A stretch of 64,000 nt of DNA from Panaeolus papilionaceus (Eukaryota; Basidiomycota; Agaricomycetes; Agaricales): NCBI GenBank assembly GCA_015501605.1, contig JADNRZ010000004.1, positions 1,550,001-1,614,000 of the forward strand, in the 5' to 3' direction. Numbering within the stretch: position 1 is the stretch's first letter; each line of letters begins with the position of its first letter. Shown piece after piece: positions 45,534-59,017 of this stretch. Both the position numbers and the translations under genes were made by a program. The notes below the pieces were generated by a model that saw only the letters and a program-made list of their open reading frames with translations, was not told where the DNA came from and did no database searches.

Positions 45534-46002
45534 ACCAAATACTTTTACCAGCCTCTATCAAACAAAATGTAGCAACAATTACCGTTATAATTCAATGCTT
45601 GACCTGAAATTGCTGAAAGCCATGCAGCGGACGTCTTTTTGTAGCCGGTTGGGAGTAGCGTCCTGGTCAAGACGCGCATTGTGGCAGGTGAGGAATTCGG
45701 AATTCCCACGAGCTTCTCCCTTTTGCTTCATCACCTGTCTACCATTATATCCTTACCACCCTGCAAGCGCCCTGCTCTAAATATCCCCTCTAGAAATATG
45801 ACTCGTTTCAAACAGAGAACAAGTCCCTGTATTTGGACGCACGTTAATCCCATTATGTCGGAGTAGGAAACCAAAAGAAAGGCCGCGTAATTTCCTGCAG
45901 CACACAAATATTCTGGCAAATCTTGAAAAAGGCACTTTGACTCATCCCAGATTGCGTCGATCCCCTTCGCCTTAGGGGGATTGCACAGTATTCGCCTCGG
46001 AA
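45534..46002. other. Intergenic gap between oxygenase copy 2 and the dead copy 3
   Basis: No gene supported. The 5' half of the dead copy may extend into this stretch, but I cannot align it by eye. Confidence 0.35.
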
Positions 46003-46438
46003 CCAGGACACTTTCCACACCATTCGCGAATTTCTCTTCAAGGGCAATTCAGATCGGGAGATCCGGTTTGAAGTATATAGACTGGACATCTATAGTGAGT
46101 AAACCAACCAGTATGCTAATCCTGTGGTAACACCTATCTAATTGCAAAAAGGCCCTGGATCATTCTTTTAAAGCTCATGTCGACACTCCTCGAAGCGCTG
46201 ACATGTTTGGTTCTCTCGTCGTCGTCGTACTCCCAACGAAACATGAAGGTGGCACTCTCTTCTTTTGACATGGCGAAAAGAAATGGGACTTTGATTCCGC
46301 GAATTTGAAAGCTGTCGAACCTTCCGAACCAACCTCCGTCAGAGCTCGATTCGCGATATTTTACAGCAATGTTGAGCATGAAATTACGCCTATCATTTCG
46401 GGATATCGAGCATCGCTCACTTATAATCTTTACTTTTT
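46003..46438 (+). pseudogene. Oxygenase cluster copy 3, decayed fragment
   Basis: Matches the middle of the family: FHTIREFLFKGNSDREIRFE (compare LIHENLFKG..RDVRFE), YRLDIY, then after an intron GPGSFF. A one-base insertion (TTCTTTTAAAGCTCATG at about 46160) breaks the iron-binding HVDTPR segment, and a TGA interrupts GTLFF at about 46267. Recognisable sequence ends at ASLTYNLYF near 46438. The N-terminal 120 residues and the whole C-terminal domain are missing. Not functional as an oxygenase. Confidence 0.8.
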
Positions 46439-46682
46439 GGCCCTTACTTTTTGTATTAGGTCTGATGGCCATGATTGTATCAGAGGAGGTTTCGATAAAT
46501 CATAACCTCTTGAATATATTTCCGGAGGTTCATCAAGATAAACCCCAAAGTCAAAGCTGAAAGCCATGGGGAGAGACGTGGATCGTCGCATGTGTTGCAA
46601 AGATAAAATTTACATAGAATTTTATAGTGATCAAAAGATGTTATTTGATAAATCGTATAACAAGTTACATACTGTCTCACTT

Positions 46683-48094
46683 TTAGAAGACCTGACGAGA
46701 ACCCTTACGGCCAACCCTAGCTACAATGGAAAGCTCCCCGTAGAAGTGAGCGATCACGGGCTCATTACCATATGCTATGAAGGGCGTCTTCACATGAGTC
46801 GCACTCTTGGATTTGCCATTAACCCAATAGATTGGGGTTGGCGGAGGCAACCCTCTATACCTGCCATCTTCCTCGAGCGGTGGAGGGTTGTAACAATCCT
46901 TCACCTCCAAATGCCTGACCGGTTTTCCATGGGAATCCCGGGCAAACTCTGTCGATGAATAGTCGTCATAGGATTCGTCATAACCATCTTTGAGGGGCTT
47001 ATCAAACATGTAGTGGGTCTCGTCCCCGGTATAATCGTCATACCCAATGCGATAGAAGATTTGAAGAGATGTAGATATACCGAGAGCTTCGAGGGCAAGG
47101 AGAATACACCCATCAGGGCCTTTGAGAGACGACTTGAGGTTGGTATCGGCAAATGCAGTGCCCTTCCTGACAGGGTATTTGTGTGCGAGCTTGAAGCCAA
47201 GGAGCCCACCCTCAGGTAAGAAACGCGGGTCGTCTAACACCGTCTTTATGTACTGTTGAATCACAACGGCTGTCGAGTTCTGCACGACACGCAGCTTATC
47301 CACAGCCGCTGCGTTTCCGAAGTAAAGGTTGTAGGTGAGTGTCACGCGATACCCAGACACAACGGGCGTAACCTCGTGTTCGACGTCGCTGTAGAAGATA
47401 GCGAAACCAGCCTTGAGGGCAGTCGAATCAGAGGGTTCAATGGCCTTTGCAGAATCGAAGGTCCATTCCCTCTCCCCCTGTCGAAAAATAAGGGTGCCGC
47501 CCTCGTGCTTGATTGGGAGTACGACGACAAGAGACGCGAACATGTCATCCCCACGCGGAGTGTCGACGTGGGGCCTGAAAAAAGAACCAGGGCCTGGATA
47601 TCCAATGAGTAGAGGAGCTCAGGCAGCTAATGACTGACGAACCGTATACATTCAGCTTGTATAGCTCGACTCGGACATTTCGCTTTGAAATGTCTTTGAC
47701 AAGATTCTCGTGAATGAGTGGGACAACATCATGAGCCAAAGGCGTAAATTGCGACGAAAAGTCCCCGGCGTCCATCTTTCCTGCCTTGCGGTATCTTTCG
47801 TCCAAGACATCCTGGCCACCGATCCCAAACGAAGCAGGCTCGCAAGCATCTGCCAATGCTTTCACAGACCCATCACTGGTGGTCGTAAAATCCAATAGGC
47901 TGCCAAGGGGTGCGTCAGGGACGTTTTTAGTTAAATGCACAAAAGAGTAGCACTTACCCGTTCGTACCATTCTTCGAACGGTAGAACAACTTTGTTTCGA
48001 TGTTAGACAGTGAGAAGGTGCCGCAAATATACGGTATTTCCTCTTGAACTAAGGACTCGAGTGCCTGGGAGATCTGCTCTGCGTTCTCAGACAT
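46683..48094 (-). CDS. Fe(II)/2-oxoglutarate oxygenase, prolyl-hydroxylase-like (cluster copy 4)
   Basis: Very close to copy 1. Start at 48094 (MSENAEQISQALESLVQEEI), with core motifs FFRPHVDTPRGDDMFASL, GGTLIFRQG and YSDVEHEVTPVVSGYRVTLTY. The first intron has a normal GTAAG donor. It ends SRQVF at 46683-46685, a slightly different tail from copy 1. The similarity to copy 1 extends into the 5' leader (GTTACGTTATCGAT before the ATG on the plus-strand view), so the two arose by a recent duplication of a promoter-plus-gene block. HxD, distal His and Arg are all present, so it is probably active. Confidence 0.8.
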
Positions 48095-48423
48095 AGTTAC
48101 GTTATCGATATCGATGTTAGAAGGATGAACGAGAGTGAAAGAGTTGAGAGGTCTGTTTTTATTTTAGAGCCGATGTAGATGAACACCTGAAACAGAATTC
48201 GATTTGTGTTCATGTGCGAGGTGCCCATCCAATTTAAACCCTTTTTAGGTCACGCGTCAATGCAATTGACGCACACTCTGTCATTAGTGCCGGAACACAG
48301 CGCCATCGATCCTTCATCCTTTCCTCCATCATCTACAAACCTCATCGAGGTCAAACTCTCGTTTATCGGATTGTAGCGCCATTTTCACACCCACATATCC
48401 CTAAAGACAAATAAACATCGAAC
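48095..48423. promoter_or_regulatory. Divergent promoter region, oxygenase copy 4 and PDCD5
   Basis: A 329-nt gap between divergent starts. It contains GTTATCGATATCGATGTTAG next to the copy-4 start and no gene. Confidence 0.35.
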
Positions 48424-48959
48424 ATGGACCTTTCAGAAGTCGCAGGAGCACAGGGCAATGCGCAGAATAGCCAGGAGGAGGCGGCAAAGCAGGCACAAGA
48501 TGAACAGACGAGGAGAGATCTTTTAGCCACTGTCCTCGATACTGGCGCAAGGGAACGCTGTACGTATGATTTCCATGGTTTATGCATCCCCGATCTCGTG
48601 CTAGAATCTGAACAGTGTCAAGAATCGCTCTCGTGAGCCCTGAGAGATCAAAGCAAATTGAAGCTATCATCTTGCGCATGGCTCAGTCTGGACAGCTACG
48701 CGGGCGCGTAACTGAGGCGCAACTCCTCGACCTTCTCGACCAGGTACGGTTTCGAGAGAAATCGCCTCAAAGCTGTATGTACTCTAGCTCATAACATCCT
48801 ACTCATAGATGGAGGAAGCAACTGGAAAGAAATCTTCCTCGAAACCAACTATCATCGTACGTTTACTATGCGCGTCGTGTTGTTTAACCCCCAGCTCAGC
48901 TGTTTCATTCTCAGTATCACAGAAAAGGAAGAGACGACGAAGACGATTTCGACTTCTAA
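48424..48959 (+). CDS. PDCD5: PDCD5/TFAR19-family DNA-binding protein
   Basis: Small conserved eukaryotic/archaeal protein; in animals it is linked to apoptosis and to the CCT chaperonin, while in fungi its role is less clear. The ATG at 48424 gives MDLSEVAGAQGNAQNSQEEA, then the three-helix core: RDLLATVLDTGARERLSRIA, LVSPERSKQIEAIILRMAQS, GQLRGRVTEAQLLDLLDQ. Two further exons give MEEATGKKSSSKPTIIYHRK and the acidic end GRDDEDDFDF. About 125 residues over four exons, the family's usual size. Every exon joins in phase. Confidence 0.92.
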
Positions 48960-49018
48960 ATAAACTCGGCTAGATGTACAACATATAATCTAATCTACAT
49001 ATTTCACTCAAATTCCCT

Positions 49019-52000
49019 TCAATGCGCGTCATCTGTAATCGTGCCCCTGCTTCCAAGCGCAGAAATTGTCATCGCACTGTCTCTCGAATCCATCATCATC
49101 ATCCCTTCGTCTGATTGCGGCGGTTTGAAGTTCTGAGAATAGTTCATCACTCCAGTCAGCGTAACGAGAGGACCCAGAAATCTACTCACCCATTGACGAC
49201 CTTCCCGGTATATTTCCTCCAGCTTCTTTTCAAACAACCCTTGCTCCTGCAGTGACTTGTACGCATGGTACAGACGCAGCGCCGAGCGTGCATCTTCAAT
49301 CGAGTCGTGATTATCAGTCTGAATGTGCTCTCCAAGGATATACCAGGATAGGAATCGTAGAGACAATCGTCGCTGGCGGGATTTCATAAAGTAAAGATCC
49401 ACGGTGTCAATCACTTGGTCCGGAGGTACGTATATATCTGTTTAAGGAGGGTTGAGAGAAAGTTAAGATACGGGTGAGTTTGAACTTACTGATGATGCGG
49501 AAGTCTTTCGACAATCCATGACCAATAAATATACATCCGCAATCCACTAACAGCCTGAGTTTCTTGTACACGAGCTTAAGTGGTGTAAGCGTATACTGTG
49601 AATGCGCCGGGTCTAGGTCACCGTCTAGGCAAGGATCAGGATGGGCATTATTTTTCCAAGAGACAAGAAAGCCGCACATTTTATCCCAGAAAACTCTGTC
49701 AGATAATCCACAATGATTTCACTAGTATGGATATGATCGTCGATGAAAGGCACGTCTTGGTGGGGTCCACTGGCACGCAGAACTGATACACGAGCCAAAG
49801 ATAGTCGCGGTGGTCTGAGCGTTTTCTTAGTTCCATCGGAGCGGAACTCTGTTTCTTCCTGAAGCGATAGTTAGCTATCTACATGATGAGGTAGCTTATA
49901 ATACTTACTTGCTGCATCGACACAAACTCCGCATCAATGGCCACCATAGTGCCCTTATCTGGAAGCTCATTGGGGCGTAGAAGTCTGTGTCTGATGAGTG
50001 ATGGATCCCGATTTCTAGTCAAGTAATGTTAGGATGTAGACTCCGAGGAGGAAAAAATGAGCATTACTTGGATATCGAAGTATCTTGCATCAAGAACGAT
50101 TTGTCGATCTCGTGAGCAAACCCGCTGAAGTTCAACGAGTCATGCATATCAACTCGCTCCAGATATATGATAGAAGGGATCTTTAATTACGAAAATGAAT
50201 CAGGATATCTGAAGACATGGTCAAAAGGGTCAACACACCTTCCACTTTTCTCTAAAGTCCAGTGCTTGTTCTTCCGAGATATTTTTTACGACGAAGTCAT
50301 TAAACAGATACCAAGGACTTCCACTGCCCTCGCTATCGTCCACGTCGGGCACTAAAGAAATCACGTCGTTAGCCTATTGAGACGTTTCCTGTGGTCGTGT
50401 AACGTACCTTTGACGATGGCCACCAGATGAGATTTACCCGTCCGACTAACAACCTTAACAGCAACAGCCTGACGAAAAAGGTTCAACACAAATACACATA
50501 TAAACCAGAATAAAGGCTTACCCTGACTTCATACTCAACTCCATCATCATTGATCCCATCCCCTGCGCCACCATAAAGGTGCGCACGAGTTGGTATTGTG
50601 CGTATACCCCGGTTGCCTTGCCAGATCTGAGCGGTATCACCGTTGTAAACGCACGCATTGATTGCCAGGACTGGAGGCAGAGCTCGAGATGGTATTGTGC
50701 GCTGTGAAGTCAAATTCGTGATTTCCCTGCACGAGTGGCACAAAGCTTTGTGAGTGACGCGTTGACTAAGAGAGTTTTGCAATATCGTCTCAAAGTTCTG
50801 ATGGTCCAGCTTTGATACCTTTATGATCCAAAGCTTGAATTAGTTTACGACCTGTATATATGAAAGCTCGCGTACCTTCGCTGGGTACTGCAAGTCTATA
50901 ACATGGCTTGTGAGGGTCTTTTCTCGTCTGGCACCACAGGACAAGCATACGAGAGAATTCTTGGCATGTAAACCAAGAAGTTGTGAGATCGGAGAAAACG
51001 ACGAGCGGCCAAATGCTCCTGGAATGATCGCTGGGTTGGGAGGAGCATGGGATTCGACATTCATATGATCCACAAGGAACCGATGGAACGTCTGGATTTT
51101 CTGAGCATAGTCCGTGTTTGACGAGTCCCAGCCATAGTCAATGAGGTCCAAAGCATTAGACACTGAACCAGAATTTTAATTAACTCAGTGCAAATCCATA
51201 AAAGTCAAAAACGCACTCTGAGCAAGGACACCAACTGTTTTGCAGAAATTACTAGCTTGACAATTTCGGCCGCGAGCGTCTTCCAACATCCGGGACACGA
51301 AGCCCAGTTCGCACAGCAGACAGTGTTCTCGCAAGCAATTAATGGTGATGTGAATCTTTGCCAGTTGTCGAATAGGGTGAATGTAATGTAGGATCTGCAC
51401 CACTGAGTTGGTGTATGAATTCAAGATGTGAGTTTCCAGGCCGCTAAACTGTGTTTTATTGTGGAACCTGTAAATGAAACTTTTTAAATGATTTTCATAA
51501 TGCGACTTGATAGTCCAATCTCACCCAAAATCGAAATCTTCAACACCAAACTTGGAATACTTGATCTCAACTTGCTCATACATTCCATACACATCATCCT
51601 CGGTGGCACTTGCTGGAGTGGATTCTGGATCCTGTCATAAAGGGTTGAGTGTAGGTGTAGACACCTACTAGGGGCTCTTACCTTCGATTTTTCGCTATGG
51701 AAGCGGGTGGCATCCTTGCGAGGGGGTGTTGCAGCAATATTCCTTCGGCCTCTGAGTTCAGGCGGAACGGTCGAATATGACATGCCATCCTTGTACTTCA
51801 TGGATGCAAGGATTTGAGGCGGTATCTTCGGTGGAGGGGAATAGTGAGGTGTCCTAGCACCAAGGTGTGTAGGCCATGCAGAAAGTAGTTGATTCTCGAA
51901 GTAGGGCATACCGATAGAATTCAAAGGGCTACCATGGAGATAGAAATTTAGCGAGGGTCGCAGGATTTAGATGGAGACTCACGTTTCCGTCGTCCACTCG

Positions 52001-53167
52001 ATTTCCGGCAATGGTGCTGGGCGATCCGCCCAAGGAAGAGCCTGTCCCGCAAATCCATTGAACGGTGTCTCATCATCCACGGAGGACAACAGGTGAACCG
52101 ACCCTTCAGCGTTACCGCACGCCATATATCCTCCGTCTGATGATACTGCAAACGATGTCAGGTACGAAGCCACGTCCAACTAATATCGCGTTGAGTTGAT
52201 CGCTACAGGCATAATTTCAACACGATACCTGGTAAAATTCGCCTGACGAGGTGGGATTAGACGCGTCGACGATGTTGATCAAGCCTTGACTTGAGACGAT
52301 GGCCAACCGCGTTGGGTGATTGGGCATTTTTTGAATAAATGCCGGACCACTGGAAAATGGGATAGGCGTCAACGCGCGCATCGTTCGTAGATCAAAGATT
52401 TTGACGAGTGGATCGGGAAATGGTCGTGATAACCTTCATAAAACCTTGACTGAGTATCGACGAAGAAATATAATTCAACCTGCAGTCACCTTTCTCCCAT
52501 TCCAATCGTGAAGATGAAGTTATCTGAGGTCTGCAGACCTTGCACGGACGAATGATGCGCTTTGGCGGTATGTTCAGCTGCTAAAGGTCTACCGGACCCC
52601 GCTCTTGGGTCATGGGTTCGGATGTATCCATCCACCGAGCCAGAGGCCAATAGAGAATTCGTTGATTCCAAGTGAGTTATTAGGGATGGAGATGATATTT
52701 TCCGTATCAAGGACCCAGTCATTGTACTCAAAAATATGAGCTCCATGTTATGAGTGGAAGCTGCTAATATGTGAGACGACGACAGTGTGTCAGAGAACGT
52801 CTCTATCATAGCATTGGACCTTAAGATAGAGTCTGAATTAGTCTTGTAACATACGAGAAAGCCCAGTGCATTCTCACCGAAAGTACCACTTGTTCATGCC
52901 TCCCTTCGTCCATGAACCAAATCCTTCGCCCTGCATTCCCACAGCCCGCAGAGAATTATCATCTGCAACAATCTTTGTTACTCCAAGGGTGCTTCCAACA
53001 GGAAACGACGGTCCTCTTATGCCCTCTTTTCCAAAGTAAGCAGTAACAGTGCCGGTATTGCATCCTGTCCACAAGATATCTGAAACTGGATCAAAGGCTA
53101 GTGCTGTGATAGACTTTGCGAAACCAGTTGGCGTTATTGGTAGTATCTGGCGGTAAGAATTTGTCAT
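49019..53167 (-). CDS. PAN2: PAN2, catalytic subunit of the Pan2-Pan3 deadenylase
   Basis: Trims mRNA poly(A) tails in the cytoplasm as a complex with Pan3 on Pab1-bound RNA. Domain order: N-terminal WD40 propeller ([20 protein letters not shown]..., with blades at about 52875-51950); the linker with KYDGMSY-type motif ([20 protein letters not shown]); an inactive ubiquitin-hydrolase-like domain ([33 protein letters not shown]); and a DEDDh exonuclease with [50 protein letters not shown] and [17 protein letters not shown]. It ends GTITDDAH. About 1,100 residues in fifteen or more exons. The acidic residues and His of the nuclease are all visible. The intron within [16 protein letters not shown] (about 49630-49685) was recognised from the conserved protein motif. 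Confidence 0.93.
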
Positions 53168-53304
53168 TATGTTGTAGATATCGTGGAGGCGAGAGTCGGA
53201 AAAGACATGCAGATGGGAGAGCTAAGCAGAACGCGTATGAGGCCCATGATGTTGATTAGGAGCTGCGCTTACGTGAGTGAAATTAAAACAATTCCGACTA
53301 AATT

Positions 53305-54549
53305 CTAATTTAATACTGAACCACCAAGGCCTGCTGCCACCTTTCTTGCATTTCGAACTACCTCTCCTCTAGCACCCATTAGTGTGAGCTTTACTGTTCC
53401 CTCAATATCATCTCCAGAGTATTCTACCAGTCCATGTCGTCCAAAAGCCCAATTGACGAGCCACCATTGCCCATCAACTGTCTTCACGAACCCCTTGACG
53501 CGCCAGATAATATCTTTAGGTACACCGTTTAGGACATTAACAAGTGTTTCCTTATCTACCGGATTTTGGTCTGCACCACACTCTATCGTGTGTTCGTGAT
53601 TCGTGTGCTCACAACCCCCGTGCTGTTGTGCTGCCTGTCCCCGAACCACTGTGATCGTTTCAACCTCGTCATGCTTAACACCGTAGTCTGACTCTTTATT
53701 TTCCGTCATAAAGAGCTTGGACTCCAACCCGAAAATAAGCTGAGGGTCGACTCCATTTCTCCCTTGACACTTAATTTTGGGAGTGTCCTCGTTCAGGGTA
53801 TACAGATGGTCAAGGACAACATCGAGGGCATGCTCAGTTACATGCTCCCATTTGTTCTGAAATGAGTGGCTAGATTAGCGAAGGCGATCTGTAAGATGGA
53901 AGCAGGACACTCACGATTAAAATGACGTCGGAATAGCTTGCTTGCATCTTAGCGGTGGGAGAGGTATCTTCATACCCAACGAAATTCTCCGCGTCGATTA
54001 CAGTGACGATTCCATCGAGTTCAAAGTCGCCACCAGTGTCCTTTTCCAGCTGTCGAATTTGGAATGCAAGGGTCGCAGGGAAGGCCGAGCCACTGGACAG
54101 AATGGTTCAAGTGACACTTCAGGTTATTTTCGAGTCTAAATGACTTACGAGCACTCGATGATAATTCGATCCGGTCGAAAATTGTCTATCCACGACCATC
54201 AGTACTTCAAAATGACTCAAATAGTTCAATAGTCAATTTACATACCACGAATCTCTAGTAGTGCTGTCTGCATCTGACCGACCAAGACGCAGCACCTTCC
54301 AAATAGTTAATACACCGAATTATTTAACCCAGCGCAATAGACCACGTACATACACCCGTTCAAGATCTCGCTGACGGCAGACAATGCTGATTGTTTAGCA
54401 AGCTTGCTATCGACTTCGACATCCCCAAATTCATTCTTCAGCAGAACAACTTTATACTCCTTAGGGAGCCTCTCAACCAGGGAGAGAATGACAGAGGTTT
54501 TTCCAGCGCCTAGAAAGCCTGTAAAGACAGTAATCGGGATGGGGGACAT
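53305..54549 (-). CDS. CobW/COG0523 GTPase, ZNG1-type zinc metallochaperone
   Basis: G3E-family GTPase. Related eukaryotic proteins (Zng1/CBWD) hand zinc to methionine aminopeptidase. The start at 54549 gives MSPIPITVFTGFLGAGKTSV (Walker A). It continues LLKNEFGDVEVDSKL, and across an intron NGCMCCVLVGQMQTAL, the CxCC metal motif of the family. Next are RPDRIIIECSGSAFPATLAF (G3 region), VTVIDAENF and INKWEHV (the G4 motif, split by an intron). The CobW C-terminal domain carries a Cys/His-rich loop (HGGCEHTNHEHTIEC), then VPKDIIWRVKGFVKT and GLVEYSG. About 335 residues. It is convergent with nothing nearby and lies 138 nt from the PAN2 start. All expected motifs are present. Confidence 0.88.
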
Positions 54550-54594
54550 GAGCAAGATGATTTAATTCATTATTACCGATCAGCCCGCTCAATA

Positions 54595-55174
54595 GTCGCG
54601 CTCAATTATTTCGTTCGTTCGCTCGTGTATTTTAAATGAAAAAATAAATTCCCGAAATGGATGGACCCCGTCCGAATTAGGAAGTCATGCCTTTGTCACG
54701 TCTACGGTCTAGCTCTACCCCACACCACTTCATACCACACTCATTTGTTTATATTTCCACCAATATACACTCTTTTAACCTAATTCTTTTTGTTATACCT
54801 CATTTAAATTTTATATACAACATACAGTACTTTTTTTTTCTGCAAAAAAGGGGTGAAATCTGACATAAATCACGCTTTTTTTAGATTTACCTTCCCTCTG
54901 GCCCATGATATCACATTCCAACCCCACTACCAGATGCTGTCCTTGTACTATAGGCAATAAAATCAGCTTTTGTTTCCATGTAATCAAGGAATAACGGTGT
55001 GAATCGAGGCAATAGATGGCAAGGAATAGGTGTGAAGTGATAACGAGGCTCAGACATGGTCACACTGAGTCACAAGCTGTGCCCCTTCCTAATTCGGACG
55101 GAGTCCATCCATTTCGGGAATTTATTTTTTTATTTAAAATACACGAGCGAACGAACGAAATAATTGAGCGCGAC
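54595..55174. mobile_element. 580-bp MITE with 90-bp inverted repeats and TA flanks
   Basis: The left arm starts GTCGCGCTCAATTATTTCGT and runs about 90 nt to 54684. The right arm (55085-55174) is its reverse complement with only about three differences. TA flanks both ends (54593-54594 and 55175-55176), the target duplication typical of Tc1/mariner. The 400-bp core has T runs and no open frame that could be a transposase. It sits in the gap between the CobW gene start and the ELP3 stop, so it interrupts no gene. Confidence 0.9.
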
Positions 55175-55380
55175 TAATGACGCGTGTCCTGAATTAGGAA
55201 ATGCTCATTAGCTAGACTCTTGGCTACACTCCATCGTGGACGTGGTGGACATGAAGATGCAAAGTTTGATAGTTGGTTGATTCTACGTCGAGACAAGAAA
55301 CTAATATACAGCGAATAAACATAAGTTACAATCGTCTCAGCAACAGAAGAAAAATATTATTTTTTATCGATAAAACGGCA

Positions 55381-57575
<2,195 letters not shown>

Positions 57576-57696
57576 TTTTAAGAAAATATCCCAATAATGT
57601 TTCTATAACTCTCGTACCCCAAGTACAGAAGAGCTCAGTGGTGGTGGTTAACGAGGAGTCATTCTGTCACTAATCTCGATCAAAATCTCTGTATGT

Positions 57697-57702
57697 CACG
57701 TG
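57697..57702. promoter_or_regulatory. CACGTG E-box in the ELP3/HYPK divergent promoter
   Basis: GTCACGTG at 57695-57702 matches the Cbf1/USF-type consensus. It lies about 120 nt from the ELP3 start and about 140 nt from the start of the UBA gene, so it could serve both. Confidence 0.4.
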
Positions 57703-57840
57703 TTATTAATATTATTGAACTGAGAACCCGGTCCGGCTGTGGAATTGTTGCTTGAACTCAACCGTCATCGAGTCCATCTCGTCCCAGTCAGTAAACTTTA
57801 AGTATCTTGTTTAATCGTTATTAACCTTCAAATTACAGAA

Positions 57841-58264
57841 ATGTCACATTCTAACGGCAGGCCGGAGGCTGAAGTCATCGTCAACGTGCGTGTCAAACGG
57901 AGAGCACAACTGCCTACCTGACTGACGGTCAGACTTTCCAACGTATTCATCTACGACGAACAGTATGCAGATGGCCTCGCATACTCCAAGTACAAAATGG
58001 AGGAAGCATTTCGTTCAGGTGGCTTCCTGGACAAGCCCACTGCCAAGGCACCAGTTAAGCCCAAGGACCCATCAATCGCTGCTCTAAAGCGAGAGGATGT
58101 TGATTTGATTGTGAGTTTCATATGCAAACTCAAACCTCCTTTGAAGGCTCATGTGGTCCCTTAGGTCAGTGAATTTGAGATTCCCCGGGCTCAGGCTGAA
58201 AAAGTTCTCTCTGAAAATGGCGGAAGCGTCCAAGAAGCGCTGAGGGCATTAATCCACGCCTGAC
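57841..58264 (+). CDS. HYPK-type UBA-domain protein, probable NatA regulator
   Basis: Small protein with a C-terminal nascent-polypeptide-associated UBA-like domain, as in HYPK, which binds the NatA N-terminal acetyltransferase at the ribosome. Three exons: 57841-57885 (MSHSNGRPEAEVIVN), about 57959-58110 (YADGLAYSKYKMEEAFRSGG...IAALKREDVDLI) and about 58165-58264 (VSEFEIPRAQAEKVLSENGG, SVQEALRALIHA). The KREDVDLIVSEFEI...A..VL..N.G.V..AL..LI pattern is diagnostic. About 100 residues, as expected. Divergent from ELP3. Confidence 0.85.
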
Positions 58265-58804
58265 TGTCATATTCATCAGACGCCCAGAGTATTACACAAC
58301 GAAATGAGGATCAAATGAACGGGTTGACGCGTCGTTCCCCTGACTTTTGAATGAGATATCTTATGCATCTACTTTCTTAGGGCCAGTCTACCCCTGCTAT
58401 TTCGGAATTTGTGCTCCATATATCTGTTATTGTTTCTAATACATATCACCAATATCTCTGCTGGAGAGCATGGATGCACAAGTTTATGGGCCAATGTTGC
58501 GAGACAATTGACAGGAATAGTTCGCGCTCTTTTGCTCAAATCAGCAATCATCGAAATATATCATGGACGACAGCATCAACAACCAGGTGGATTCAACCAC
58601 CACCACCACCTCATCAATACTCGACATTTCAATCTGACGAAGTACGCGCGGCATCGCGATTTAGGAGACCCAATTGCAGGAACTTTCGCGTACATCGAGT
58701 CCAAGGTCAGTTGTTGGAGCGATGGGTGTCAATAAGCTATTTGATGAAGGCGCCAATGGATGGCCTTGCGAGCTAGGACCGCCAAGGTGGCTTGCCAATC
58801 ACAC
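58265..58804 (+). pseudogene. Orphan C-terminal exon of a PEBP-like gene
   Basis: The plus-strand frame ending at the TAA at 58733-58735 reads RHFNLTKYARHRDLGDPIAG, then TFAYIESKVSCWSDGCQ. This matches the C-termini of the minus-strand PEBP-like genes nearby (NFDVADYALKNGLSLPIAGT, ESNASCWRDGC). The recognisable part is about 58610-58735. No ligand-binding core (DPDxPTP, GxHxF) or start is found upstream on this strand, so it is a fragment, in the opposite orientation to the rest of the family. The remaining bases up to 58804 and from 58265 hold nothing else. Confidence 0.7.
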
Positions 58805-58903
58805 AGGCGCTATAGCTAAGTGGTTACAGCGACAGATTAGAATAGGAATGTCTCCAATCATCTGTTCCTCTTTGAGGGCGCAGGTTCGAATCCTGCTGGC
58901 GTC
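58805..58903 (+). tRNA. tRNA-Ser (anticodon AGA) with a 17-nt intron
   Basis: The acceptor arms GGCGCTA and TGGCGTC pair over seven bases (two G-U), with G as discriminator. The D arm is GCT...AGC. The anticodon stem ACAGA/TCTGT holds the loop TTAGAAA once the intron at 58842-58858 is removed; the intron follows position 37, as usual. The anticodon AGA reads serine UCU. The long variable arm CCTC-TTT-GAGG fits serine tRNAs. The T arm is GCAGG-TTCGAAT-CCTGC. A TTTCTTTTT terminator follows. Mature length is 82 nt before CCA addition. Confidence 0.95.
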
Positions 58904-59017
58904 GTTTCTTTTTGCTCAGAAAATCTATTCTTCGTGCTTTTTGGACTTGGAGATAATCTAATAGCATTTTTGGTCAATGTCAAGCTTCATTAGCTTGTGT
59001 GCTAGTGTGCGATATTT

